Translations under genes and position numbers: made by a program
DNA from: Bacteroides sedimenti
GTDB taxonomy: Bacteria; Bacteroidota; Bacteroidia; Bacteroidales; Bacteroidaceae
NCBI RefSeq assembly: GCF_040365225.1
Contig: NZ_AP028055.1
Location: forward strand, 186,001 to 250,000
Reading direction: 5' to 3'
Length of the DNA stretch: 64,000 bases
Shown here: one piece after another, positions 1-6,558 of the stretch
Position numbering within the stretch: the first letter of the stretch is position 1
How the letters are laid out: every line of letters starts with the position of its first letter
The notes under the pieces: model-generated
Database searches by the model: none
What the model was told of the DNA's origin: nothing
Seen by the model: only the letters and a program-made list of their open reading frames with translations

Positions 1-356
1 TCTTCACGCAAAAAAAAGGAGGCCGGTCCTTTGGGTTTATGTAGCCGCTGCAATTCCGGGGCGGTTCAACATTGTTCGCTCCGCTCACTCGTTTTGGGGT
101 GGGCTTGGCTTTGCCTTCGCTTTTAGTTTTTTGTGCCCTCATTGCTTTTGTACTTTTCCTTTTGTTCCCGTTCCAGTTTTTTCTCTCGTTTGGTGTTTGC
201 TCGGCTTCGCCTTCACTTTTCGTTTTCGTTCTCGGTTGGGGTGGAATAAATCAGCTTATATATAAGGTATAGAAAATGAGCAATGAAACTGTATTTACGC
301 GTAAAGAGGAGTGTGGATTTGGACCAAGCGAGCAAAGCAAAGCGCAATCCCACGAA

Positions 357-540
357 GGACCGGCCTCATGATCGCAGCGTAAAGCGGAGTGAGTTGGTGA
401 AGCTTTAAAAAGAAAAAGCTGTTTGAGCGCAGCGAGTTCTTTTTCTTTAGCGTAACCTGCTCACGTAGTAGCGTAGAGCGTGCAGCCGTGATTTTTTGGT
501 TCTTTTGTATCCAGACAAAAGAACAGGCATTCAAACCAGC
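357..540 (+). repeat. R1 repeat unit, copy 1
   Basis: First of five near-identical units of about 180 bp. It begins GGACCGGCCTCATGATCG and contains the inverted pair AAAGAAAAAGC / TTCTTTTTCTTT around a GAGCGCAGCGAG core. It ends with a hairpin at 499-524 (GTTCTTTTGT, 6-nt loop, ACAAAAGAAC) and CAGGCATTCAAACC. The other copies lie at 654-836, 3009-3193, 3306-3490 and 11003-11180. Confidence 0.8.
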
Positions 541-653
541 AAAAGCTTAATAACCAAAACTGAGCTTTTGATTCCTTTTTATATAGACCAAAAATAAATC
601 TCTTATTGTAAAACAGACTGATTTTGCAAAACATAGTTGCAAAACCCGCAAAA

Positions 654-836
654 GGACCGGCCTCATGATCGCAGCGTAAAGCGGAGTGAGTTGGTGTAGC
701 GTTAAAAAGAAAAAGCTGTTTGAGCGTAGCGAGTTCTTTTTCTTTAGCGTAACCAGCTTGCGTAGTAGCGGAGAGCGTGCAGCCTTGAACTTTTGGTTCT
801 TTTGGTTCAAGCCAAAAGAACAGGCATTACAAACCA
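654..836 (+). repeat. R1 repeat unit, copy 2, overlapping the hipT-like stop codon
   Basis: Second R1 unit. Its terminal hairpin is at 796-821 (GTTCTTTTGG, 6-nt loop, CCAAAAGAAC). The last bases of the unit supply the TAA stop (827-829) and the final codons of the minus-strand HipT-like gene, so gene and repeat are fused without a spacer. Confidence 0.8.
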
Positions 837-1774
837 ATCCGTTTCCCGTTACCCTCAATAATTGTCTTATAATTTTCCCTCATCTCTTGCGGTAGAAAAG
901 AGTTATCAACAAGCTCCATCCAATGAGGTATAGCTTTTCCGAATTTTGAAAAGATATTTTCGATTACCTTTTCCTCGAGTCCTGAGCTTCCGAAAGCCGT
1001 TTCAAAATCGCTTCTTTTCAGCCTCCTTTTCTTCCCGTTCAGTGCCAGTGCCAGCTCTTCCGTATCTTCCGGCATTACTAGTGCAGTCGACAGCAGATCA
1101 TAGGCAGGTGTTAAAATATATCTTCCCCGTGAGGTGCTATACAACGAAAAATTCTTCAGATGCATGTCCGCGTTGCCGGTGAGCCACGAAAACAGCACCT
1201 GTTCCCAGAAGTTAACCACATCCAGCATTGGCGAACTCGAGTAGGAGAGTATCAGTTTCGCAATTTGCTCGTACGACCCCTTGTATTTATATTCCGTAAG
1301 CCGTTCCGATAGCTGGCACATGTCTTCCATCGGAAACTTATTCCCTTTCTTGTCCCGGTCAATCCTGCGGGTGATGTAACATAGCTCACCATCGGCAAAT
1401 CTGATCAGCGAATGAGGCACGACAGCCATTTTAGCTGTTTCGGCCAGGTGCATAGTCAGGTCCTCCAACTCCGGAAGGTGAGGGTAAAGTTCGGTCTGAG
1501 GCTTCAGGATAAACCGTCCCCATAGCCCCACGATGGTAAACCTTTGAGGAACTGTTTTGTCCTTTTCTTTTCTCATGTCTACCGACAGTTTAGGCTGAAC
1601 CCCGGTCAGAACGGTCCTGCTGCGTATCACCTCTTCGCCCAGTTCCGGAAGAAGCTGACGGGTATACGGCAGCACAGGAGGAATGCTGGTTCCAAATATC
1701 TTCCTGGAGCAGGCCGGATGAAAGTCTATCTGACCATCTTTCAGCTCTTTATAGCAATACAAACATTTATTCAT
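827..1774 (-). CDS. HipA C-terminal kinase-domain protein (HipT-like toxin)
   Basis: A 315-residue serine/threonine kinase of the HipA family without the usual N-terminal subdomain. Visible motifs are GVQPKLS (about residues 58-64, the loop that carries regulatory phospho-serine in HipA/HipT), a lysine in RFILKPQT, the catalytic segment TGNADMHLKN and a DxG-equivalent in PAYDLLS. HipA-type kinases phosphorylate aminoacyl-tRNA synthetases (GltX for HipA, TrpS for E. coli HipT); the target here is unknown. The ATG at 1772-1774 was chosen over an upstream TTG because it overlaps the preceding gene by 8 bp in operon style. An N-terminal CxxC...HxxC set (C4, C7, H19, C22) suggests a small zinc site. 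It is the last gene of hipB-hipS-hipT order, and its 3' end runs into a repeat. Confidence 0.85.
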   Translation of the reverse strand: MNKCLYCYKELKDGQIDFHPACSRKIFGTSIPPVLPYTRQLLPELGEEVIRSRTVLTGVQPKLSVDMRKEKDKTVPQRFTIVGLWGRFILKPQTELYPHLPELEDLTMHLAETAKMAVVPHSLIRFADGELCYITRRIDRDKKGNKFPMEDMCQLSERLTEYKYKGSYEQIAKLILSYSSSPMLDVVNFWEQVLFSWLTGNADMHLKNFSLYSTSRGRYILTPAYDLLSTALVMPEDTEELALALNGKKRRLKRSDFETAFGSSGLEEKVIENIFSKFGKAIPHWMELVDNSFLPQEMRENYKTIIEGNGKRIGL

Positions 1775-2102
1775 TTCCTTTTTCTGTTGAAGTTGGGACA
1801 ATGCTCACTGCACCAATGCAATCCTTGCAGCAAGCCAATAGTAACGACATCCGGTCGCGACTGTCAATTTTCCAGTTGCGTTCGGCGATGTTCAGCAGCC
1901 ATCCCTCGGGTATCAGGCCATCGAAGAATGGGAATAGCACCATGCTTTTGTATGGTTTTCCCGATATCGGCAGAGTAAGGCTCACCGCTTCGGACGCATC
2001 ACTTTGCAGGTAATCCTCGTCATATTCGAAAGTGAATCCGCTTTCATCTTCCGTCAGCCTACCAGCCAACTTGTCGTGTAAAAATACATCCGCCTGTTTC
2101 AT
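1767..2102 (-). CDS. HipA N-terminal subdomain protein (HipS-like)
   Basis: A 111-residue protein corresponding to the N-terminal subdomain 1 of HipA, encoded as a separate gene. It opens MKQADVFLHDKLAGRLTEDE and carries the typical SLTLPIS and PFFDGLIPEGW segments. In the E. coli O127 HipBST system the equivalent free-standing HipS is the antitoxin of HipT; by analogy this protein probably neutralises the kinase encoded next to it. The ATG at 2100-2102 overlaps the stop of the HTH gene (ATGA), which decides this start over the ATG nine bases upstream. Its stop overlaps the HipT-like start by 8 bp, so the three genes are translationally coupled. A frameshifted full-length HipA is unlikely because both overlaps look clean. 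Confidence 0.8.
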   Translation of the reverse strand: MKQADVFLHDKLAGRLTEDESGFTFEYDEDYLQSDASEAVSLTLPISGKPYKSMVLFPFFDGLIPEGWLLNIAERNWKIDSRDRMSLLLACCKDCIGAVSIVPTSTEKGNE

Positions 2103-2320
2103 AATCCCCATTTAGATTTGTCCATCGGTACCGGTCCCAGCTCAGTGCCAAACAAGTTCAATACACTATTCACTTTATCTATCCGCATGGTCTGCTTCCC
2201 CTGTTCCAGTTCGCGGATAAACCGAAGTCCCACCCCCGCCTTTTCCGACAGGTCGGTTTGCGTAAGATGATGCAGCTTTCGCATCTGCTTCACATAGTCC
2301 GATAGTGATATATATTCCAT
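2099..2320 (-). CDS. HipB-like helix-turn-helix antitoxin/regulator
   Basis: A 73-residue HTH_3/XRE protein. The helix-turn-helix covers about residues 8-60 (KQMRKLHHLTQTDLSEKAGV...RFIRELEQGKQTMRIDKVN), followed by a short tail GPVPMDKSKWGL. It is the first gene of the operon. HipB-type proteins bind palindromes in their own promoter and, with the toxin partner, repress it. Three TATACC-type inverted repeats lie just upstream (2323-2422), consistent with autoregulation. Its stop overlaps the start of the HipS-like gene. Confidence 0.85.
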   Translation of the reverse strand: MEYISLSDYVKQMRKLHHLTQTDLSEKAGVGLRFIRELEQGKQTMRIDKVNSVLNLFGTELGPVPMDKSKWGL

Positions 2321-2322
2321 AT

Positions 2323-2422
2323 TATACCCTTTTGGGTGTAAATATATTAATTTATTTGGTATTTATACCCAATAAGGTATAAAATTATAGTTTTCAGTAT
2401 AAATTATACCCGAACGGTTATA
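2323..2422 (-). promoter_or_regulatory. Three inverted-repeat operators upstream of the hipB-like gene
   Basis: Three related palindromes sit in the 100 bp before the hipB-like start: TATACCC-N4-GGGTGTA at 2323-2340, TATACC-N6-GGTATA at 2364-2381 and TATACC-N5-GGTTATA at 2405-2422. The first is almost adjacent to the start codon. E. coli HipB binds TATCC-N8-GGATA, so the half-site style is similar. The inferred use is autorepression by the HTH protein or the complex. Confidence 0.65.
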
Positions 2423-2424
2423 AT

Positions 2425-2608
2425 TGTCTGTACTTTTGGCTTGACTCAAAAGTACCAAAAAGTTAATTTGCAGGTTTTTCATCTTTTTGATGATTTTAAT
2501 TGCTTGTAATTTAGGCTGTTACAGTAGTGTCAAAAGTTGATTTGCAGGTTTTTCAATCTTTGTTGGTTTCAATTGCTTGTACTTTTGGCTTGACCCAAAA
2601 GTACCAAA
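2425..2608. repeat. Direct repeat pair with GTACTTTTGG hairpins
   Basis: A ~38-bp segment (TTGCTTGTACTTTTGGCTTG and following bases) occurs at about 2425-2461 and again at 2571-2608, joined by a second repeat (TTGATTTGCAGG-like) near 2465 and 2537. Each copy forms a hairpin GTACTTTTGG / CCAAAAGTAC (2430-2455 with one weak pair, and 2579-2604), the inverted-orientation relative of the hairpins in the R1 units. No gene is seen. Confidence 0.7.
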
Positions 2609-2790
2609 AGCTCAAGGCTGCCTTTTTTTTGCTAAAATCAGTCTGCATTCCGCTAAAGGAGCTCAAACTCGCTTCGCTCAGACAGTCGCTCCTTTTTAAC
2701 GCTCCATTCCGGCTGATTTCTTCACGCAAAAAAAAGGAGGCCAGTCCTTTGGGTTTCTGTAGCCGCTGCAATTTCTGGAGACTCAGCATT
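2605..2790 (-). repeat. R2 repeat unit (inverted copy of 7545-7762)
   Basis: This unit is the reverse complement of the segment at 7545-7762. It contains nested inverted arms: an outer pair of poly-A/T-rich arms (AAAAAAAA/TTTTTTTT plus GATT/AATC) and an inner pair AAAGGAGC / GCTCCTTT around a CTGAGCGAAGCGAG core. The distal end (TTCACGCAAAAAAAAGG...) is the same sequence that opens the window. Confidence 0.75.
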
Positions 2791-3008
2791 GCTCGGCTTT
2801 GCCTCGCTCGCTATGGGGTGGGCTCGGCTTTGCCTTCGCTTTTTGTTTTCGTCCGTTTTGGTGTGAAATAAATCAGCCTATATATAAGGTATAGCAAACC
2901 AGCGAAGCAACGCTGAAACCCGCAGAAGAATTGACCCTGTGATTTCAGCGTAAAGTGGAGTTGGTGGGATTTGGACCAAGCGAGCAAAGCAAAGCGCAAT
3001 CCCACGAA

Positions 3009-3193
3009 GGATCGGCCTCATGATCGCAGCGTAAAGCGAAGTGAGTTGGTGAAGCGTTAAAAAGAAAAAGCTGTTTGAGCGCAGCGAGTTCTTTTTCTTT
3101 AGCGTAACCTGCTCACGTAGTAGCGTAGATCGTGCAGCCGTGATTTTTTGGTTCTTTTGTATCCAGACAAAAGAACAGGCATTCAAACCAGCA
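3009..3193 (+). repeat. R1 repeat unit, copy 3
   Basis: Begins GGATCGGCCTCATGATCG. The hairpin is at 3151-3176 with arms GTTCTTTTGT / ACAAAAGAAC, identical to copy 1. The ~38 bp upstream (GGACCAAGCGAGCAAAGC...) also matches copy 1. Confidence 0.8.
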
Positions 3194-3305
3194 AAAGCTT
3201 AATAACCAAAACTGAGCTTTTGATTCCTTTTGAGATAGACCAAAAATAAATCTCTTATCGTAAAACAGACTGATTTTGCAAAACATAGCTGCAAAACCAG
3301 AATAA

Positions 3306-3490
3306 GGACCGGCCTCATGATCGCAGCGTAAAGCGGAGTGAGTTGGTGAAGCGTTAAAAAGAAAAAGCTGTTTGAGCGTAGCGAGTTCTTTTTCTTTAGC
3401 GTAACCAGCTCACGTAGTAGCGTAGAGCGTGCAGCCTTGAACTTTTGGTTCTTTTGGGTCAAGCCAAAAGAACAAGCATTCAAACCAGCT
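3306..3490 (+). repeat. R1 repeat unit, copy 4
   Basis: Begins GGACCGGCCTCATGATCG. The hairpin is at 3448-3473 with arms GTTCTTTTGG / CCAAAAGAAC. The flanking sequence CAAACCAGCTAAGGATTG starts a 100-bp tandem duplication. Confidence 0.8.
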
Positions 3491-3640
3491 AAGGATTGAA
3501 AAACAAAAATTGAGCTTTTGATTCCTTTTGGGTCAAGCTAAAAGTGCCTGCATTTGTATCCAGACAAAAGAACAGGCATTCAAACCAGCTAAGGATTGAA
3601 AAACAAAAATTGAGCTTTTGAATCCTTTTAGGTCAATCCA
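3473..3640 (+). repeat. 100-bp spaced direct repeat
   Basis: A ~68-bp segment starting near CAAACCAGCTAAGGATTG at 3481 recurs exactly 100 bp later at 3581, both followed by TTGAGCTTTTGA. Between them lies a half R1 hairpin (only the right arm, ACAAAAGAAC, near 3565). Confidence 0.75.
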
Positions 3641-3660
3641 AAAAAAACAAAATTGGATTT

Positions 3661-4001
3661 TGGATTCCTTCCCGGTTAATCAAAATAATGCTTTAAAAAT
3701 AAAAGGTAGATTTTTCTAAGTAGAAAAACGTGGTAAAAAATACGTATAAAGCAAACATTGGGGAAATTGTACTTTTTATATTGAAAAATAAAATAAAGCA
3801 ACATCGTATATTTCTCGAATTACTACATATTAACATATAAAAACACAACATTCTTTAAAAAATAGATCATTTTAAACCACTCAAAATAAAGGATATTAAC
3901 AATAAGGTTCATTTTACCACCTCAAAAACATGAGAATTAATGTATATTATTACGTTATATTTATGCATTTTGGAGATTATTTCCTCGCGCTAACCCAAAA
4001 C
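3661..4001. other. AT-rich stretch without a recognised gene
   Basis: Strongly AT-rich sequence between the repeat block and the amidase module. No ORF, RNA gene or clear promoter was recognised. Confidence 0.6.
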
Positions 4002-4042
4002 AAAGGCGGGAGCCGCCCTCCCCAGAGCCGCCCCCCGCCTTT
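4002..4042 (-). terminator. GC-rich hairpin downstream of the amidase region
   Basis: Inverted repeat AAAGGCGGG (4002-4010) / CCCGCCTTT (4034-4042) around a GC-rich loop, followed on the minus strand by TGTTTTG. It is a candidate terminator for the minus-strand amidase, though about 260 bp beyond its stop. The sequence between contains further GGCGG/CCGCC stretches and no supported gene. Confidence 0.4.
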
Positions 4043-4303
4043 CATTCTTCATCTTACTACGGGCATGCTCAGAGCCACCAGCTCCTTCCACTAACCACCG
4101 CAATAGGAGAGAATCCTTTCCCAATCCCGATTCCATCCCTCGCTCGCTGCAACCTTCTGAACGCCACTACAAACAAAAGGCGGAAACAGCCTTCCAAAAG
4201 CCATTCCCGCCTTCCGCATACCCTCTCAATAGGGGAGTGGTCATTCCCTAGGAGCATCCCCGCCTTCCCCAAACCCCAGCAAAACGAACAACCTTTTCCC
4301 GGC

Positions 4304-4750
4304 TTAGCTCCACAGTTCATCCCTTACCTCAAAGCAGGGGCATTCCTTGGTGCGTTCCCAGGGGTCTACAATTCCGTTGTAGTTCTTGTCCGGACTCAGG
4401 TCCCGATGCCCCAGTACTTCCGCCTCCGGGTGCTCCGTCAGCAGTCTGCTCACCAGGGCGTGCATGGCAATGCGTTGCGGCAGCGTGCGCGTATCGGCTG
4501 CCCGTCCGTTCACGTCAAGTCCACCTTCGTAGCAGATGCCAATGGAGCGCGCGTTGTACCCCCGGGCATGCGCACCCGCCTCGTCCAGCGGTCGCATGGG
4601 TTCCACCTTTCCGTTTTTGCGGATGTAGAAGTGGTATCCCCACGAACTGAATCCCCTCACTTTGTGCGCCGCGTTTATGTCCTGCGCCGTCACGTCCCTG
4701 TCCACCCGTGTGGCGGAGCAGTGAATCACTATCAAATCTATTTCTCTCAT
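4304..4750 (-). CDS. N-acetylmuramoyl-L-alanine amidase (phage T7-lysozyme type)
   Basis: A 148-residue amidase_2/PGRP-type zinc amidase that would cut the bond between N-acetylmuramic acid and L-alanine in peptidoglycan. It opens MREIDLIVIHCSATRVDRD, with the first zinc histidine in VIHCSA. The later ligands are in GHRDLSPDKN and the cysteine region near KECPCFEV. The conserved GYNARSIGICYEGG segment is present. The ATG at 4748-4750 begins the conserved domain directly, so an upstream ATG at 4799 adding 17 odd residues was not used. No signal peptide is visible, as in phage endolysins. It lies downstream of the HU-like and coiled-coil genes on the same strand. Such amidases are common beside Bacteroides capsule loci, where their role is not established. 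Confidence 0.88.
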   Translation of the reverse strand: MREIDLIVIHCSATRVDRDVTAQDINAAHKVRGFSSWGYHFYIRKNGKVEPMRPLDEAGAHARGYNARSIGICYEGGLDVNGRAADTRTLPQRIAMHALVSRLLTEHPEAEVLGHRDLSPDKNYNGIVDPWERTKECPCFEVRDELWS

Positions 4751-5067
4751 AATCAACTGTTTTACGCCGTTCCTTCTCTGGCTTTTAATTTTCCCTTCCA
4801 ATTCTCAGGAGAAGATTCCCTCTTTCGCTCCCGAAACCGTTTCTTTTGCCCAGACCGATGACTTGTCTTCCGATTGAAGCTTCCCTTCGATTCCCGGAGA
4901 TAACCCCTCTCTCGCTCCCAAAATCATCTTCCTGTACTAAGGCTGATAAACCTAATCTCCCAACCAGACTTCTTCTGATGGAAGATAAGTCCGATAGCCC
5001 CTGCTTCCCGATGATTCAACCACAGAAAGCCCCCCTTTCCATAAAGGGGAGCCTTCCATCACTAGCA
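4751..5067. other. Intergenic stretch with short direct repeats and a weak hairpin
   Basis: Roughly 320 bp between the amidase start and the stop of the coiled-coil gene. TTCCCTTC...CTCTTTCGCTCCC (about 4791-4834) recurs in altered form at about 4879-4919. CCCCTTT (5032-5038) / AAAGGGG (5043-5049) forms a small hairpin that could weakly terminate the upstream minus-strand genes. No small ORF is convincing. Confidence 0.45.
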
Positions 5068-5337
5068 CTATTGCCTCTCTTTGCAGCCCGGCACCTGGCA
5101 CTGGTTCTTCAGCGCCTCGTTCAGCTGCTCGTGAAGCTTGTTTATCTCCATATACATCCTTCGCACCTTCTCGGATAGCTCAAAGTAGTCGCACTCAAAG
5201 CGACCCAGCTGCTCCATCAGGTAGTCGTACTGGCTCTTCACCAGTTCGGTGAATTCCTGCAAATGCTGTGCATCGCGCTTCTTCAAGAACGGAAGCACTA
5301 TCTGCAGAATTCTGATTATTCCATCGATTGGTTTCAT
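5068..5337 (-). CDS. Small conserved-context protein, predicted coiled coil
   Basis: An 89-residue protein of unknown function. The first 20 residues are hydrophobic and amphipathic (MKPIDGIIRILQIVLPFLKK). Residues about 25-80 are charged and helical with heptad-like leucines (LSEKVRRMYMEINKLHEQL), suggesting a coiled coil. The tail QCQVPGCKERQ carries two cysteines. Its ATG (5335-5337) overlaps the stop of the HU-like gene as ATGA, so the two are translationally coupled. The position between an HU-like protein and an amidase resembles a phage spanin or holin place, but the sequence does not prove that. Confidence 0.6.
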   Translation of the reverse strand: MKPIDGIIRILQIVLPFLKKRDAQHLQEFTELVKSQYDYLMEQLGRFECDYFELSEKVRRMYMEINKLHEQLNEALKNQCQVPGCKERQ

Positions 5338-5768
5338 AGACCTTCTTCCGGAATTTCAGGCTCTTTCGCTGCCTGCTTCGGCAACACAGGTACCTGGCTG
5401 TACGACAAGGTTTTCATCATATCCACCAGCATTTCGCCCGGGCGGAACACAATCTTACTGCCGCGAATCATCGAAGCGTTATACTCCTTCTCGGTTTCGG
5501 CCCCGTCGCCGGTCAGCGAAATCTGGAAGCTGCCGAAGTTGCCCAGACGCACAATCTTGCCGTCTTCCAGGGCATAAATCATCGACTCCACAATCGCTTC
5601 AATCACACCCGCCATATCCGCACGGGTCACGGTACACCGGCTCTTCACGTCCTTGCACAGCCTGTTGAAATTCAACTCGCCATTGGCTTGCGCCAGTGCG
5701 TAATACTTCCCCACGTCGTCAATCTTCCCCGGGTTCTTTCTCAATACTACAGAATAATTTACACTCAT
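5334..5768 (-). CDS. HU-family DNA-binding protein (HU/HIG type)
   Basis: A 144-residue member of the Bacteroidetes HU-like group. It starts MSVNYSVVLRKNPGKIDD and has the HU fold pattern: helices at about 30-70 (TRADMAGVIEAIVESMIYAL), then the strand segment GKIVRLGNFGSFQISL at about 70-90 and a basic arm region with RGSKIVFRPGEML at about 105-118, followed by a proline/glutamate-rich tail. HU proteins bend and bind DNA without strong sequence specificity. It is the first gene of the HU, coiled-coil, amidase series on the minus strand and diverges from the DUF4248 gene. Homologues recur next to Bacteroides capsule clusters; their specific task there is not known to me. Confidence 0.85.
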   Translation of the reverse strand: MSVNYSVVLRKNPGKIDDVGKYYALAQANGELNFNRLCKDVKSRCTVTRADMAGVIEAIVESMIYALEDGKIVRLGNFGSFQISLTGDGAETEKEYNASMIRGSKIVFRPGEMLVDMMKTLSYSQVPVLPKQAAKEPEIPEEGL

Positions 5769-5989
5769 CTCTTTACTTTTTTAAAGGTTCATACTGCAGG
5801 AAAGCGCTTTCCTTTTCTTGTTAACACCCTAAAGATACCCATTCTTCCGCCCATCCATACAACAGAGTGCATTGCAGTGCATCGTGCTGCATTACAGGCT
5901 TCTTAATAGGTTTTTAGTGCACCAAAAGCTTGCGTATGTGCCAATTATTTAGTAAATTCATGCAACATAAACCACAAAATACAACTACT
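5769..5989. other. Divergent intergenic region with clustered TGCA motifs
   Basis: About 220 bp between the HU-like gene and the DUF4248 gene. Four TGCA tetramers fall within 5868-5890 (GAGTGCATTGCAGTGCATCG and following). Promoters for both directions should lie here, but no clear -33/-7 pair was assigned. Confidence 0.4.
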
Positions 5990-6211
5990 ATGGAACAAGA
6001 ATTCAGAATCCGGAGTTACTCCAAGTTAGAGCTCGCCATCCTGTACAACCCCTCCATGAGCATCCCCTCGGCACTGCGCACCCTTTCGCGCTGGATCGCG
6101 GCCAACCACCGGCTGTGCGAAGAGCTGGCCATGCTCAACTACAACCCGCGCAACCGCATCTTCACGCCCCGCCAGGTGCAGGCCATCGTTACTTACCTGG
6201 GCGAACCGTGA
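5990..6211 (+). CDS. DUF4248 domain protein
   Basis: A 73-residue protein starting MEQEFRIRSYSKLELAILYN and ending in the hallmark NYNPRNRIFTPRQVQAI...YLGEP. DUF4248 proteins are short, Bacteroidetes-specific and often found beside capsule loci; their function is unknown. The helix-rich sequence with R-S-Y-S-K-L-E-L could be a small winged-helix or HTH fold, which is inference. An in-frame ATG 60 bp upstream exists, but the family start fits the internal ATG at 5990. The same C-terminal motif recurs in the protein at 10327-10650. Confidence 0.8.
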   Translation: MEQEFRIRSYSKLELAILYNPSMSIPSALRTLSRWIAANHRLCEELAMLNYNPRNRIFTPRQVQAIVTYLGEP

Positions 6212-6558
6212 TTTCTGATTTTCATTCCAATAGATTGATCCTCAGTATGATGCACGAAGAGGTAAGGGGATGGAGGTTAGATTTAGGCCCGATGCCGTTT
6301 AATGTAAGCCGAAGGGAGTAATAAAACTGCTTCAAAAGATTGATTCTCAGTATTATGAAAGATGGGGTGGGGAGGATGAGAGGTGAATTCAGGTTGATGC
6401 AGATTGCAGTAAACCCCGCAAAGCCGGTGCAGAAACCGGGGCATAGTGCGGAGAAAAGGCAGAAACCAAGATTAACTGTTAAATAGTTTCCAGTTATGAT
6501 ATTTTGTGTATATATTTGCCGAAAATAGAAAACGAGCGTTCTTTTTATATACCCGCTT
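6212..6558. other. Intergenic region with a 105-bp spaced direct repeat and the export-gene promoter
   Basis: AGATTGATCCTCAGTATGATG (6232-6252) recurs with two substitutions at 6337-6357. Both are followed by G/A-rich sequence (GGGGATGGAGG / GGTGGGGAGGATG). The promoter of the Wza-like gene lies at 6487-6518. No gene is seen. Confidence 0.6.
6487..6518 (+). promoter_or_regulatory. Bacteroides-type promoter of the Wza-like gene
   Basis: The -33-like TTTC (6487-6490) and -7 box TATATTTG (6511-6518) have the same 24-bp offset as at 11347-11378 and in the minus-strand promoter at 9949-9980. The surroundings (GTTAAATAGTTTCC before, TTTGCCG across and AAAACG after) are shared with the capsule promoter. 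Confidence 0.7.

Larger units (their letters stand above)
1..836. repeat. Left copy of a ~0.8 kb composite repeat block
   Basis: No convincing gene lies here. The segment matches 2719-3490 in the same orientation over its length: position 1 aligns with 2719, the TATATATAAGGTATAG stretch near 255-270 recurs near 2878-2893, and the repeat starts at 357 and 654 recur at 3009 and 3306. The right copy is shorter by some 66 bp at the last anchor. Short open frames inside it (for example 295-534 and 547-858 on the minus strand) translate the same repeat and are not treated as genes. The block ends at, and overlaps, the stop codon of the HipT-like gene. The window edge may cut the left copy. Confidence 0.8.
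2719..3490. repeat. Right copy of the ~0.8 kb composite repeat block
   Basis: Direct duplicate of 1-836. It holds two R1 units (3009-3193 and 3306-3490) and the intervening ~110 bp (AGCTTTTGATTCC..., CAGACTGATTTTGC...) also seen at 545-650. Together the two blocks flank the hip operon. Confidence 0.8.

Noticed and set aside
295..858. Minus-strand ORFs of 79 and 103 codons in the left repeat block, with similar ones at 2878-3483 and 10896-11159
   Set aside because: All translate the same R1 repeat in the same frame, lack initiation context and family features; they are repeat by-products.
1767..2102. The split hipA reading as a pseudogene by frameshift
   Set aside because: The overlaps have start codons in good coupling positions and the division falls exactly between subdomain 1 and the kinase, as in HipBST.
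4069..4320. Minus-strand 83-codon ORF after the amidase
   Set aside because: It overlaps the amidase end, is made of GC-rich low-complexity sequence and has no recognisable domain.
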